Origin: CAVYGM01 sp963768025
Lineage (GTDB): Bacteria; Bacteroidota; Bacteroidia; Cytophagales; Spirosomataceae
NCBI GenBank assembly: GCA_963768025.1
Contig: CAVYGM010000005.1
Span: forward strand, 124,001-188,000
Direction of reading: 5' to 3'
DNA length: 64,000 nucleotides
Below are positions 9,203 through 20,508 of this stretch, in pieces; the stretch's first letter is position 1; every line of letters begins with the position of its first letter. A model generated the notes under the pieces. That model saw only the letters and a program-made list of their open reading frames with translations. It had not been told where the DNA came from and made no database searches. The position numbers and the translations under genes are program-made.

Positions 9203-10343
9203 ATGGAAAGACAGATACTACATTGTGATTTAGATACCTTTTTTGTTTCCGTAGAACGGCTGCAGAACAGCAGTCTGCTGGGCAAACCGGTGCTCATTGG
9301 CGGAGCAAGCGACCGGGGCGTGGTAGCCTCGTGCAGCTACGAGGCCCGCCGCTTTGGCATCCACAGTGCCATGCCCATGCGCCTGGCGCGTCAGCTTTGC
9401 CCGGAAGCCGTGCTGGTGCGGGGCGATATGGATCAGTACAGCCGCTACTCTTCGATGGTGACGGAGATTATTTCAGCATCGGCTCCCCTGGTCGAGAAAG
9501 CGAGCATTGATGAACACTACCTCGACGTGACGGGCATGGACCGGTTTTTCGGCACCTGGAAGTGGGCGCAGGAGTTGCGTCGGCGGATTATACGCGAAAC
9601 CGGCCTACCCATTTCCTTCGGCTTGTCGGTCAACAAGACGGTATCCAAGATCGCCACCGGCGAGGCCAAGCCCTGCGGTGAACGGCAAGTGGAATCGGGA
9701 CGGAGAAAAGGTGTTCCTGGCACCCTTGTCCATCCGTCGGATTCCGATGATCGGAGAAAAAACCTATGCCCAACTGCGTAACCTGGGCATTGCCAAGGTG
9801 GGAACCTTGCAGCAGATGCCTATCCGAACCATGCAGAAAGTGCTGGGAGCTAATGGGGTGGTGATTTGGAAAAAAGCCAACGGGATTGACGATTCACCCG
9901 TGTTGTCCTATTCGGAGCGCAAGTCCATCAGCAAGGAAACCACCTTCGGACAGGATACCATCGATATGGATCAGTTGCGCAAGGTACTGCACGGCATGGT
10001 GGAGGAACTGGCCTTTGAGCTGCGCCGGAGCGGTCGGCTCGCCTCTACCCTGACCGTAAAAATCAGGTACAGCAATTTTGACACCCACACCATGCAGGAA
10101 CGGCTCCCTTATACTTCTTCGGACAGGATGTTAGCCGGCCACGCCCTCGAACTCTTCGAAAAACTGTACGCGCGACGGATGCTGATCCGACTGATCGGCG
10201 TGAAACTCAGCGGACTTGTACACGGCTGCCATCAGGTAGATTTGTTTGAAGACACCGCTACCGACCTGAACCTCTCGCAAGCCATGGACCGCCTCCGCAA
10301 CCGCTACGGCAGCAAGTCAGTAGTGTGGGGAGCGAGTTTTTGA
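9203..10343 (+). CDS. dinB: Y-family DNA polymerase IV, one frameshift
   Basis: Reconstructed as about 379 residues of translesion polymerase. The metal-binding motifs are present: HCDLDTFFVSVERL at the N-terminus and SIDEHYLDVTG near residue 105. It is therefore DinB-like and catalytically competent, unlike the inactive ImuB. The thumb (RRIPMIGEKTYAQLRNLGI) and little-finger domain (KETTFGQDT onward) follow. The frame breaks at 9706-9709, where CGGAGAAAAGG seems to carry one extra A; dropping it joins SGRRK to VFLAPLSIRRIP. It is transcribed away from the S24 repressor and followed by dnaE2 after 125 bp. Confidence 0.85.
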
Positions 10344-10468
10344 GGGGGGTAGGTTGGTCGGTATTAGCTATTAGGTGGTTAGGTATTGGATAATTTGAGG
10401 CTATGTTATTGATTTGAAATTACTTATAAAATGGCTATTAGCTAATGGCTGCTAGCTAACAGCTCTTT

Positions 10469-13410
10469 ATGCTCCTGAATCTGCACAGTTATTATAGCCT
10501 TCGGTATGGCACCCTGAGTATCACGCAACTGGTAGACGGGATGCTGGCTAACGGCTACGATACGGCCGTACTGACTGATATCAACAACAGTACGGGTGCC
10601 CTGGAATTTGTGAAGGCCTGCCGGGAGCGGGGACTGTACGGGCTCGTAGGCATGGAGTTTCGCAACGGCGATACCTGGCTGTATACGGGCATTGCCAAAA
10701 ACGAAGCGGGCTTCCGCGAGCTCAACGAGCACATGACCCTGGCCAACCGCGAAAAAGCGCCCCTGCCCGAAACGGCCCCGGAGTTTAAGCAGGTGTATGT
10801 GGTGTATCCTCACGGGAAAAAGGAACTAAACCACCTGCGGGACTACGAGTACATAGGAGTACCCTTCCCGTTGCTGAGCCGGATTCAACTGGAACCCCGC
10901 TCTCATTACGAGCGCTACGTGATACATAGTCCGGTTACTTTTCAGGATGCGGCGGCTTACCGCCTGCATACCCAACTTCGCGCCATTGACAACAATAGTC
11001 TGATTTCACAGCTGCCACCGGAAAAACTGGCCGGAGTAGGGGAGACGGTTTATTCCCAAATCGGAGCTACTGGCCCGATACCGCGACTTCCCGGAGCTGA
11101 TCCGTAACTACGGGCAAGATCTTTCAGACCTGCTCTTTTTATTTTGATTTTAAGGAAGTTAAAAACAAAAAAACGTTCACCGGCAACCACTACGACGACA
11201 AGCAACTCTTGTACCGATACGCTTTCGATGGCCTGGAACGGCGGTATGGATTGGAGAATAAGGAAGCCCGGGAACGGGTGTTGAAGGAAGTGGAAATCAT
11301 TGATACGCTCCATTTCAGCTCCTATTTTTTGATTACGGACGATATCTGCCGCTACGCCGCCCGGCGCAACTTTCATTACGTGGGGCGGGGTAGCGGGGCC
11401 AACTCCATTGTGGCCTATTGCCTGGGTATTACCGATGTGGATCCCATTGAACTCGACTTATACTTTGAGCGGTTTCTGAACCCCAAACGCAAGACTCCGC
11501 CCGACTTTGACATTGATTTCAGCTGGGATCAGCGCGACGAAATGTACGACTACATTTTCCGCCGCTACCAAACCGGCCATACCGCCCTGATGGGGGCTAT
11601 GAGTACCTTCCGGTCGCGCTCGATTATCCGGGAATTGGGCAAGGTGTACGGCCTGCCCAAGGGCGAAATTGACCGCCTGGTGCACGAACCGGAAAACGTA
11701 CTCAACCGCAACGAGGTGGTAGACATGATCCTGTCGGTGTACAATCAAATGGAGGATTTTCCCAATCAGCGCACCATCCACGCATCGGGTGTGCTGATCT
11801 CCGAGCTACCCCTTACGTACTACTCGGCCCTCGACTACCCGCCTAAGGGCCTGCCAACCATGCAGTTTGATATGTACACGGCGGAGGATATCTGCTTTGA
11901 GAAATTCGACATCCTGTCGCAGCGGGGGATTGGCCACATCAAGGAGTGCGTCAAAATAGTGGAACAAAACCGCGGTGTCCGGCCGGATATTTCCCAACCC
12001 CGTCGCTTTCTGAACGACCCGGCCATTGCGGATCAGCTCCGTAGCTCCCATACCATCGGCTGCTTCTACATCGAAAGCCCCGCCATGCGGCAGCTGATCG
12101 CCAAACTCCAATGCGACACCTACCTTACCCTGGTGGCGGCCAGTTCCATTATCCGGCCGGGCGTCAGTTCCAGCGGCATGATGAAAGCCTACATCGAGCG
12201 CCACCACGATCCGACCAAAGTACAGTACCTGCACCCGGTGATGGAGCGGGAACTCAAAGAAACCTACGGCGTGATGGTGTACCAGGAAGACGTGATGCGC
12301 ATCGGGCACCACTACGGGGGCCTCGACCTCGCCGATGCCGATGTACTCCGGCGCATGATGTCGGGCAAGAGCCGCAGCGCGAAGCATCTGGCGGAGATTG
12401 AGGACAAGTTTTTTTCCAACTGCCGGCAGAAGGGCTACCCCGAGGAAACCTCCCGCGAGATATGGCGGCAGATGGAGAGTTTTGCCGGGTATAGCTTCAA
12501 CAAAGCCCATAGCGCCTCCTTTGCGGTGGAAAGTTACCAGAGTCTGTACCTGAAGACCTACTATCCGATTGAGTTCATGGTGGCCGTGCTCAACAACTAC
12601 GGGGGCTTTTACCAGCGAAAAGTGTACGTGAACGAGGCCCGGAAAGCGGGGGGAATTGTGCATCTGCCGTGCGTGAACCGTAGCCAGTTCAGTACCTCCG
12701 TGCGGGGGAGCGATGTGTACCTGGGGTTCGACTGCCTGTTGAATCTGGAAGGAGAACTGGCCCATCGCATCCCGCAGGAACGCAGCCGCCACGGGGAGTA
12801 CCTAAGCCTGGAAAATTTTATGATCCGCACGGGCGCGGGCCTCGAACAGCTCATTGTGCTGGTACGGACGGGCGCGTTTCGTTTTTCCGGCAGTGGCAAA
12901 AAGGAATTGCTGTGGGAGTCGCACCTGCTGGTCAATGGCAAATCGCATCAAAGCCCGGAAGCGGGTTTGTTCGAAAACCCTTCGACGTTGGTGGAGCTGC
13001 CTCCGCTCGAAACGTCAAAAATTGAGGACCTGTACGACGAGATCGAACTCATGGGGTTTACGGTCACCGACTCCCTATTTTCGCTGGCCCGCAGCGGATT
13101 CCGGGGCGATATTCCAGCCAAAGATTTGAAAGAACACACGGGGAAAACCGTCCGGATGGTGGGGGAGTTTGTGTGCTCCAAAACCGTCCGCACCAAAAAC
13201 GAAAAGATCATGAAGTTCGGTACCTTTCTCGACGCCGCTGGTGATTTTTTTGACACCGTCCATTTCCCTCCCTCCCTCGCTTCCTATCCGCTGCACGGCA
13301 ACGGAATCTACCTGGTGGAGGGGAAAGTCGTGGAGGATTTTGGGTACGCCGGTATCGAGGTCAGTAGGGTAGGGCGGATGCCCCTTTGGCCCGATCCGCG
13401 CAGCGCCTGA
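10469..13410 (+). CDS. dnaE2: Error-prone DNA polymerase III alpha subunit, two frameshifts
   Basis: Reconstructed as about 979 residues. The N-terminal PHP domain (NLHSYYSLRYG, then LTDINNSTGALEFVKA) lacks the usual H-x-H and TDH metal ligands, as in non-proofreading DnaE2-type enzymes. The palm has VGRGSGANSIVAYCLGITD and the catalytic aspartates in PPDFDIDFSW. An HhH/fingers region follows (SGKSRSAKHLAEIEDKF), then FAGYSFNKAHSASFAVESYQ and a C-terminal OB fold (KTVRMVGEFVCSKTVRTKN). Breaks lie near 11046-11052 (extra base before TTTATTCCC) and at 11136-11140 (T5 for T4). It pairs with dinB for SOS translesion synthesis; no imuA is present. Confidence 0.85.
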
Positions 13411-13432
13411 GATGCTCGACCGAAAATTTGAG

Positions 13433-14683
13433 TTAGTCTACTACCCAGGTGTTCAGCGCATTGTATTTTCCCTCCACCACGATCTTATAAAACTTCGAAG
13501 GGATTTTGGATACATCCAGCTGAGCTTTCCCGGCGGAAACCGGCACTTCGCCCATCAAAAGGTACGTATCACGACCGCCTTCTTTGAAAAGATTGGTGGT
13601 CGTGAGCCACAGCTTTGCGGTACCTTCTTTGGCAACGGGTTGCCAGGTTAGCTGGATTGAGGCACCCGTTTTGGAGGCAGAAAGGTGGGTAGCGCTGAGC
13701 GGGCCGGTGAAGGCGGTTCCGTCAATTTCAAAGGCCTGCTCTTTGGGAAGGTCTACATCCAGATGCCGGGCTAGGGTAGGCATAATGTCCACGATGCCAG
13801 GCGTGGCGGTAAACTGCACGTTACGATCCTTGGCGTTCGTCACGATCCAGGTACTGCGCTCCCGGTCCGACTGCCCGCCGTGGCCCTTGCCGGTGGTAGC
13901 ATCCCGGCCGTGGTCGGTTGTGATCACCAGTAGCCAGTCCTCGTCAAAGTTTTTCTCCCGGTACTGGATAGCCTTCCACAGGCGGCCTACCTGATCGTCC
14001 ATGAGCTGGATGGCCTCGTGAAATTGGGGGCTGTCGCCAAAACGGTGCCCCATATCATCGGTAAATTCCAGGTAGACCCAACTCAGATCCGGGGCATTTG
14101 CGCGAAGGTAGGAGGCGGCCTCATCGGTCACTTTTTCGTCAATGTTTCGGATATACTGGCTCCCTTTGTCATGGGGAAAATGAACGGTATCCAGTTCGAA
14201 CCCGTCGAAGGAATAGTGCAGCCGCAGGTGGTTGGTTTGGGGGAGACCTTCGCCCACGAGCTTGGTGCGGTTATCGAGCCAAGTGGAAAAAACGGCGCCC
14301 TTTTTGGCGGGAAAGTGATCTTTCAAAAATCGAAAAATGGTCCAGTAACGGTAGTTGGGCTCCTTGATATCATTCCCCCATACATTGTGCTTATTGACCC
14401 AGGTACCCGTCAGCAGGCTGTTGTATCCCACCGCCGAAATCGTCGGGGTTTGGGAATAGGTACCTTTTCCACCACCGACATGGGCACGGGTATAGCCTCC
14501 CACCGCGGCGATGGCATCCAGGTTGGGCGTTTTGATTTTTTCAATCACATCGCTGGAAATACCGTCCACAATGACAAAAAGCGCTTTCTTTTGCCTGGTT
14601 TGAGCTGAGGCCGGGTGAAAGGTCACCACAAGAATTGCAAACAGAGGAAGCGTCCGAAGAAGATTTTTAGAAAACATACGCAT
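13433..14683 (-). CDS. Secreted alkaline phosphatase/phosphodiesterase-superfamily protein
   Basis: 416 residues, intact, ATG at 14683. A signal peptide (MRMFSKNLLRTLPLFAILVV, cleavage near ASAQ) precedes a type I phosphodiesterase/nucleotide pyrophosphatase domain. KALFVIVDGISSDVI carries the first metal Asp. The nucleophile is probably Thr in YSQTPTISAVGYNSLLTG. TTDHGRD and GHGGQ provide the C-terminal metal ligands. A small beta domain (about 330-416) ends the protein. The substrate is unknown (phosphodiester or nucleotide sugar). It converges on dnaE2 with 22 bp between stop codons. Confidence 0.8.
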   Translation of the reverse strand: MRMFSKNLLRTLPLFAILVVTFHPASAQTRQKKALFVIVDGISSDVIEKIKTPNLDAIAAVGGYTRAHVGGGKGTYSQTPTISAVGYNSLLTGTWVNKHNVWGNDIKEPNYRYWTIFRFLKDHFPAKKGAVFSTWLDNRTKLVGEGLPQTNHLRLHYSFDGFELDTVHFPHDKGSQYIRNIDEKVTDEAASYLRANAPDLSWVYLEFTDDMGHRFGDSPQFHEAIQLMDDQVGRLWKAIQYREKNFDEDWLLVITTDHGRDATTGKGHGGQSDRERSTWIVTNAKDRNVQFTATPGIVDIMPTLARHLDVDLPKEQAFEIDGTAFTGPLSATHLSASKTGASIQLTWQPVAKEGTAKLWLTTTNLFKEGGRDTYLLMGEVPVSAGKAQLDVSKIPSKFYKIVVEGKYNALNTWVVD

Positions 14684-14832
14684 AGTTTTTCAAGCGAAAG
14701 CCAAAAGTAAGGAGATTATCGGTTCGGAAGGTTAAGCGTACGTTAGGATTCCCTCCAACTCGGCTTTACTTTACAAATTGCCCGGACCATCAGAGGAGAA
14801 ACACGCTACTTCACCAAAACAAATCAGCTTGT

Positions 14833-15630
14833 ATGAAATTTATCCTGCCCAAAAAGAGAGGCCAATTCTGCCTGATGGTATTGATGATGGTCGGCCTGAC
14901 GGCGTCCGCCCCCTCAGTTCCCAAACGCCTGGATCTGATCCTGCTCATCGGGCAATCCAATATGGCCGGTCGGGGTAAGGTAGATGCCGGATCGGAACCC
15001 AGGAATGAACGAATCTGGGTGATGGATGCCCAAAATAAGTGGATGGTAGCGAAAGACCCGCTGCATTTTGACAAACCGGGTATTGCCGGCGTAGGTCCGG
15101 GGCTAGCCTTTGCCACCCACTGGGCGGAACTGAACCCTAAAATCAACTTAGGGATTATTCCCTGTGCCGTGGGAGGCAGTGGAATTGATGATTGGCTACC
15201 AGGAGCCAAACACGCCCAAACGGGTATCTATCCTTACGATGCGATGCTGCAACGGGTACGGGAAGCGCAAAAGCAGGGAAAAATCAAAGCCATACTATGG
15301 CATCAGGGAGAATCGGATAGCAACGCAGAGAAGAACAAGGTATACGAGGAAAAGCTGACCGAGTTTTTTACCCGCCTACGCCGGGATATCCAGACCCCCA
15401 CCACTCCAATACTAATTGGGACGTTAGGAGATTTTTTTGTGACAAAAAACCCAAACGCACGGCCAATCAACCAAATCATCTCAACCTACCCCCAAACCCA
15501 CCGCCACGTGTATGCGGTATCGTCGGCCGGGTTGGCACACAAAGGCGACACCACACACTTTGATACGGAAGGAGCCAGAGAGCTAGGGAAACGCTACGCC
15601 GAAAAGCTAAGGGAAATACAGAAGAATTGA
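14833..15630 (+). CDS. SASA/CE6-type carbohydrate acetylesterase
   Basis: 265 residues, intact. A hydrophobic N-terminal segment (about 10-25) is likely a signal. The SGNH-type domain (PF03629) shows DLILLIGQSNMAGRG with the nucleophilic Ser, AVGGSGIDDW (Gly block), LWHQGESDSN (Asn/His block) and the C-terminal Asp-His pair in GDTTHFDTEG. Such enzymes remove acetyl groups from xylan or sialic acid. The neighbouring GH43, GH10 and esterase genes favour acetyl-xylan. It starts the plus-strand xylan cluster. Confidence 0.8.
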   Translation: MKFILPKKRGQFCLMVLMMVGLTASAPSVPKRLDLILLIGQSNMAGRGKVDAGSEPRNERIWVMDAQNKWMVAKDPLHFDKPGIAGVGPGLAFATHWAELNPKINLGIIPCAVGGSGIDDWLPGAKHAQTGIYPYDAMLQRVREAQKQGKIKAILWHQGESDSNAEKNKVYEEKLTEFFTRLRRDIQTPTTPILIGTLGDFFVTKNPNARPINQIISTYPQTHRHVYAVSSAGLAHKGDTTHFDTEGARELGKRYAEKLREIQKN

Positions 15631-15781
15631 AATTTTAGGCGAAGGGTACTTTTATTACGGGATTGTTCCTTAGCCTTTCCTTTTGCCCTCCTGCGATCAA
15701 ACTGCTCAGGATTGCATATTTATCTGACCCCCTTAGACCTACTGAATCTTGACTATCAGCATTACACATTTTTTTTGTGGA

Positions 15782-15814
15782 ATTGTTATATCAATTAAAT
15801 AAAGTGTATATTTG
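15782..15814 (+). promoter_or_regulatory. Bacteroidota-type promoter before the GH43 cluster
   Basis: TATATTTG (15807-15814) matches the TAnnTTTG -7 consensus. ATTG (15782-15785) lies 21 bp upstream as a -33 element. The predicted transcript would begin near 15821, about 95 bp before the GH43 start. The rest of the 15631-15916 gap shows nothing else I can support. Confidence 0.45.
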
Positions 15815-15916
15815 ACACGTAAAATCAAATTGGGCTTATGTTCTGATCCTATTTAGTACAAATTGCCGGATTTGACTTGGTGACAAAATTTAATGCATAG
15901 TGGATTGTTAAAATCG

Positions 15917-17607
15917 ATGAACATGCGTACAAAAGTTTGCTTTCTGTTTTTTTTGAGTCTGTATTTTGCGTTTAGCCATGTCGCCATGGCGCAAACCACC
16001 ACCCTGGTCAACCCCATCCTGACTGGCTTTTACCCTGATCCCAGCATCACGCGCGCCGGAGATGACTACTACCTGGTCAATTCCACCTTTTCCTATTTCC
16101 CCGGCATCCCGGTTTTTCACAGCAAGGACCTCAAAAACTGGAAGCAGATCGGCAATGTCATCGATCGGCCCGAACAAATGGACTTCATGGGGGAACGCCT
16201 GACGCGCGGTCTGTTCGCACCGGCCATCAGCTACTACAAGGGTACCTTCTACGTCACCTGCACCGATATCGACCACGACGGCAACTTCGTGGCTACGGCC
16301 CAAGATCCCGCCGGACCGTGGAGCAACCCGGTGAAGGTACCCCAGGTGCGGGGAATTGACCCGTCCATCTATTTCGATGAATCTACTGACAAAGCCTATA
16401 TCCTGTACAACAGCGATGCTCCTAATCGCAAACCCCTGTATTCGGGCCATCGGACCATCCGCATGTATGAGTTTGATTACAAGAACTATGAAGGTAGTGG
16501 GCGAAGAGAAGCAGTTGGTCAACGGGGGTGTGGATCTTTCGAAAAAACCCGTTTGGATCGAAGCTCCCCACATTCTCAAACGGAACGACTGGTATTATCT
16601 CTACGCCGCCGAAGGGGGTACCTCAGTCAATCACACCGAAGTGGTGTTCCGAAGCCGAGACGTCTGGGGACCCTATGTGCCGTACGAAAACAACCCCATT
16701 CTCACCCAAAGAGGCCTACCCGAAGACCGGAAAGACCCAGTCACCTCCGCTGGCCACGCGCAGTTTGTAGAGGGCCCGGATGGTAAAACCTACGCGATTT
16801 TCCTGGCGGTCCGGCCCTACGAGGGCGACTATTATAACACGGGCCGGGAAACTTTCATCGCGCCCGTGGAATGGAAGGATGACTGGCCCATTATCAATCC
16901 CGATAGTAAGGAAGTCAAGTACTCGTACACAGGCTGATTTTAAGGAAATAAAACAGAAAGACGCCCTGCCCCAGGCCGGTAATTTCTCCTACACCATTTC
17001 TTTCGACAAAGCCCTGGATCCTTCGCTGTTGTTCATGCGGACACTCGACAAAAGCTGGTTTTCGCTTTCCAAAAAACAGGGACTTACCTTAAAACTGAAA
17101 CCCGAAACGGTTATGGAGTTGGGCAATCCGGCGTTCATCGGCAAGCGCCAGCAACACCTGTACAGTACGGCCGAAACTGAGCTGAATTTCTCACCGGGCA
17201 CCTCTAACGAAAAAGCCGGTATGGTGATTCTACAGGATGAGGGGCATTTTTACTTTGTCGCCAAAACCATGGACAACGACAAACCTGTGCTTCAACTCCT
17301 CAAAAGTGTTCCGAAAGAAAAACGAATGGAAGTGCTGGCCCAGGTACCCCTGACTTCAAATGCAGGGAAGGTAGGCATCCGCATTGCCTCGGCGGGAGAT
17401 ACTTACCGTTTTACTTACGCAACCGATGGCAAGGACTGGCAAATACTGAAAGACAAAGTGGATGGCAAATTCCTGAGTACCAAAGAAGCCGGTGGTTTCA
17501 TTGGCTGTCTCTACGGCCTGTACGCCACTTCTTCGGGAGAGGCATCGAGCAATACGGCTTCTTTTAAGTACCTGAAATACAGCGGGGATGATCCCATGTT
17601 CAAATAG
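15917..17607 (+). CDS. GH43 beta-xylosidase/arabinofuranosidase, two frameshifts
   Basis: Reconstructed as about 562 residues. A signal peptide is followed by the five-bladed GH43 propeller. YPDPSITR holds the catalytic base Asp, RGIDPSIYFDE the pKa-modulating Asp, and WIEAPHIL the acid Glu. A C-terminal beta-sandwich (GH43 C2-like, from ALPQAGNFSYTISFDKAL) ends the enzyme. The frame breaks near 16487 (AACTATGAAG, extra base) and near 16929 (TACACAGGC). It probably cuts xylo-oligosaccharides in the periplasm. I favour the ATG at 15917; 15893 is an alternative. Confidence 0.8.
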
Positions 17608-17643
17608 GTCATTTGGGTTATGAGCTGATTGGTCCTGGTTACT

Positions 17644-19206
17644 ATGAAACGATTCTTTCTATCCCATTTTCTGGCGCTCTTTCTGCTTCTTCAGCTTTCC
17701 GCTGAGGCCCAGACGGCACGCAACCCCATCATTCACGCCGACGTCCCCGACCTGGCCATGGTTCGGGTCGGTGATAGTTACTACATGAGCAGTACCACCA
17801 TGCACATGAGTCCGGGGCTGCCGATCATGAAATCAAAGGACCTGGTCAACTGGCAGTTGGTGAACTACGCCTATGATACCCTGGCGAGTGTAGACGCTCT
17901 GAATCTGAACAACGGACAGACCGCCTACGGCCGTGGTTCCTGGGCGAGCAGCATGCGCTACCATGAGGGTACCTTTTACGTTTCAACCTTCGCCCAAAAT
18001 ACCGGAAAAACGCACGTATTTACCACCAAAAATCTGGAAAAAGGCCCCTGGAAAGTGAATGCGTTCAGGCCTTCCTACCATGATCATACCCTGTTTTTTG
18101 ACGACGACGGTCGAACCTACCTCATCTATGGAGGCGGTAAAATCAAACTGGTGGAGCTAAATGCGGATGCCTCCGGCGTCAAGGCCGGTACCACCGAGCA
18201 GGTCATTATCGAAAATGCCAGCGCGCCTTCGGGTACGCAGGGCGGGCTACCCGCCGAAGGTTCCCAACTGTTCAAGGTAAACGGGAAGTACTACCTTTTC
18301 AACATTACCTGGCCACGCGGCGGGATGCGCACGGTGGTGATTCACCGGGCCGATAAAATCACCGGACCTTACGAAGGAAGGGTGGCTTTGCAGGATAAGG
18401 GCGTAGCGCAGGGAGGGCTTATCGATACGCCCGATGGCCAATGGTACGCCTACCTTTTTCGTGATTCGGGCGGCGTGGGCCGCATCCCGTATCTGGTCCC
18501 GGTCACTTGGGAAGACGGCTGGCCGGTACTGGGAGAAAATGGCAAAGTACCCGAAACGCTCTCCCTGCCCGCGAGTAAAGGGCTGATTCCCGGCATTGTC
18601 GCTTCGGACGAATTCAATCGAAAAAAAGGGCAGCCCGCCCTGCCGCTGGTGTGGCAATGGAACCATAACCCTGACAACGCCCTGTGGTCGGTGACGGAGC
18701 GCAAAGGCTTTCTACGGCTCAAAACCGGTCGGGTGGATACCTCCTTCGTGATGGCCAGAAATACGCTCACGCAACGTACCATCGGTCCGGAATGTACCGG
18801 GTCCACCGCGCTGGATGTCTCTCATTTGAAAGAAGGTGATTTTGCGGGATTAGCGCTGTTGCAGAAAAACTACGGGTTGGTCGGGGTGAAGCTCCACAAG
18901 GGTATCAAAACGATTGACATGGTGAGCGCTGCCTCGGGAAAGGCCGAAACCATGCAGCAGGTACCTCTCAGCCAGGAAAAAGTCTATTTTAAAGCCCAAT
19001 GCGATTTCCGGGATCGGAAAGATACCGCTCAGTTTTATTACAGCCTCGACGGCAAAAGCTGGCAGCCGATCGGCGAACCGATAAAAATGCCGTACACTCT
19101 GCCGCATTTCATGGGCTACCGCTTTGGGCTGTTCAATTACGCAACCCAGGAGACGGGCGGATTTGCTGATTTTGACTATTTCAGGATCGAGGATAAGTTG
19201 ATGTGA
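17644..19206 (+). CDS. GH43 family glycosidase with C-terminal beta-sandwich
   Basis: 520 residues, intact. The signal peptide runs MKRFFLSHFLALFLLLQLSA with cleavage near EAQT. The propeller has HADVPDLAMVRVGDSYYMSS (base Asp), YHDHTLFFDDDGRTYLIYGG and GGLPAEGSQLFKVNGKYYLF, where the Glu is the likely acid. The C-terminal half (from IPGIVASDEFNRKKGQPALP) is the GH43 C2-type module. It sits 36 bp after the other GH43 gene and is presumably co-transcribed with it. An upstream GTG/ATG reading adds five residues, but the ATG at 17644 begins the signal peptide. Confidence 0.85.
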   Translation: MKRFFLSHFLALFLLLQLSAEAQTARNPIIHADVPDLAMVRVGDSYYMSSTTMHMSPGLPIMKSKDLVNWQLVNYAYDTLASVDALNLNNGQTAYGRGSWASSMRYHEGTFYVSTFAQNTGKTHVFTTKNLEKGPWKVNAFRPSYHDHTLFFDDDGRTYLIYGGGKIKLVELNADASGVKAGTTEQVIIENASAPSGTQGGLPAEGSQLFKVNGKYYLFNITWPRGGMRTVVIHRADKITGPYEGRVALQDKGVAQGGLIDTPDGQWYAYLFRDSGGVGRIPYLVPVTWEDGWPVLGENGKVPETLSLPASKGLIPGIVASDEFNRKKGQPALPLVWQWNHNPDNALWSVTERKGFLRLKTGRVDTSFVMARNTLTQRTIGPECTGSTALDVSHLKEGDFAGLALLQKNYGLVGVKLHKGIKTIDMVSAASGKAETMQQVPLSQEKVYFKAQCDFRDRKDTAQFYYSLDGKSWQPIGEPIKMPYTLPHFMGYRFGLFNYATQETGGFADFDYFRIEDKLM

Positions 19207-19339
19207 AATGGCCTTTTGGGCAACATGCGTAGAAGGCTCCTGGCATTTAAAGTAAGCTTCTGATAGCTAGTGTATTTACTTCTTATTCAATGCTATAATC
19301 AATTGCAAAAGTAAAGTACCTAACCCTTGATTTTGACCT

Positions 19340-20489
19340 ATGAAAACCAGTACATTCAACCTGATCCTAAGCCTACTTTTGGTAGCAGGCTTTGCCCAAA
19401 GTCAACCGCCGCGAGGACCTGTGGTGATTTCTCCCGAAGTGCACGCCGACAAATCCGTTACCTTCCGGTACCTGGCCCCGCGGCCCAGGCGGTCAAGTTG
19501 AGCGGTCAGTTTTTGAAAGCGCCCAGCCCATGACCAAAGATGCGCAGGGGATCTGGAGCGTGACCGTGGATCCCATTGCGCCCGATATTTACCCGTACAA
19601 TTTTCGGGTAGATGGCATTTCGGTGATGGACCCGGCCAACGTGGCCTTTTTTCCGAACGAACGGTTCAAAGCCAGCCTGGTCGACATTCCCGGCGACACG
19701 CCGCTGATCCACGCCATGAAGGACGTACCCCACGGTACCATTACCTACGAATATTATCCTTCGGTTGGCAGGTACCACGGGTTCGCTGGTCGTCTACACG
19801 CCACCGGGCTACGACAAGAATCCGGCGAAAAAATACCCTGTTTTTTACCTGATCAGCGGCACGACCGATACCGAAGAAACCTTCTTCAAAGTCGGGAAGA
19901 CCAACCTGATTCTGGACAATCTGATGGCGGAAGGCAAAGCCAAACCGATGATCATCGTCATGCCCTACGGCAACGTGGCGGCCCGAGTCGCCGAGCAAAC
20001 GGGAGCTGCCAAACCCGCCGACCCAACCGGCCGCGATGGGGCCGATGCGGTGAAACGGGCCAAGGATTTGAGACCGATTTGGTCAGTAACGTCATTCCGT
20101 ACGTGGAGAAAAATTACCGCACGGAAGCCAACCGCGAGAACCGGGCCATCGGCGGATTTTCGCGCGGGGGCGGGCAAACCCTCCGGACGGCCTTCGGCAA
20201 CATGGACAAATTTGCCTGGGTGTGCGCTTACAGCTCGTACCTGTCGCCCCAGGAAATGGATGGCAGTTTCAGCCACATCGGGAGCCAACCCGACAAGACC
20301 AACAAGCAGCTCAAACTGCTGTGGGTGAGCGTCGGGAAGGATGATTTTCTGTACAAAGGCACTACGGAATTTATGGATTACCTCAAAGCCAAAAAGGTGA
20401 ATTTCAAAGCCCTGATCACCGAAGGAGGCCATACCTGGATGAATGTCAAAGACTACGTGGCCAGGACCGCTCCCATACTTTTCCGATAA
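19340..20489 (+). pseudogene. CE1-like esterase with N-terminal E-set, at least four frameshifts
   Basis: Reconstructed as about 382 residues. The order is a signal peptide (MKTSTFNLILSLLLVAG), an E-set domain (FLKAPQPMTKDAQGIWSVTV-like, breaks near 19483 and 19525), then an alpha/beta-hydrolase of the esterase D/feruloyl-esterase type. The hydrolase begins SLVVYTPPGYDKNP. The nucleophile Ser is in GGFSRGGGQT, Asp in VGKDDFLY and His in EGGHTWMN. Further breaks lie near 19770 and 20070. It is expected to remove feruloyl or acetyl groups from xylan. First of four tandem paralogues. The lesions may be sequencing errors rather than decay. Confidence 0.65.
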
Positions 20490-20508
20490 AACCAAACCCG
20501 ATCAGCCC

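Noticed and set aside
10344..10468. Repeated GCTATTAGCTAATGGC/GCTAGCTAACAGC-like stretch before dnaE2
   Set aside because: Short and imperfect with no clear stem. It may be simple low-complexity sequence, and no function can be argued.
11806..12792. A 328-codon open frame on the minus strand
   Set aside because: It is the antisense shadow of the dnaE2 catalytic core. It has no recognisable domains and its composition is that of a reverse-complement frame.
15811..15829. Second copy of the S24 operator (TTTGACA followed by TCAAA)
   Set aside because: The right half-site lacks the TG and the spacing does not give a symmetric repeat. The left half is part of the -7 promoter element.
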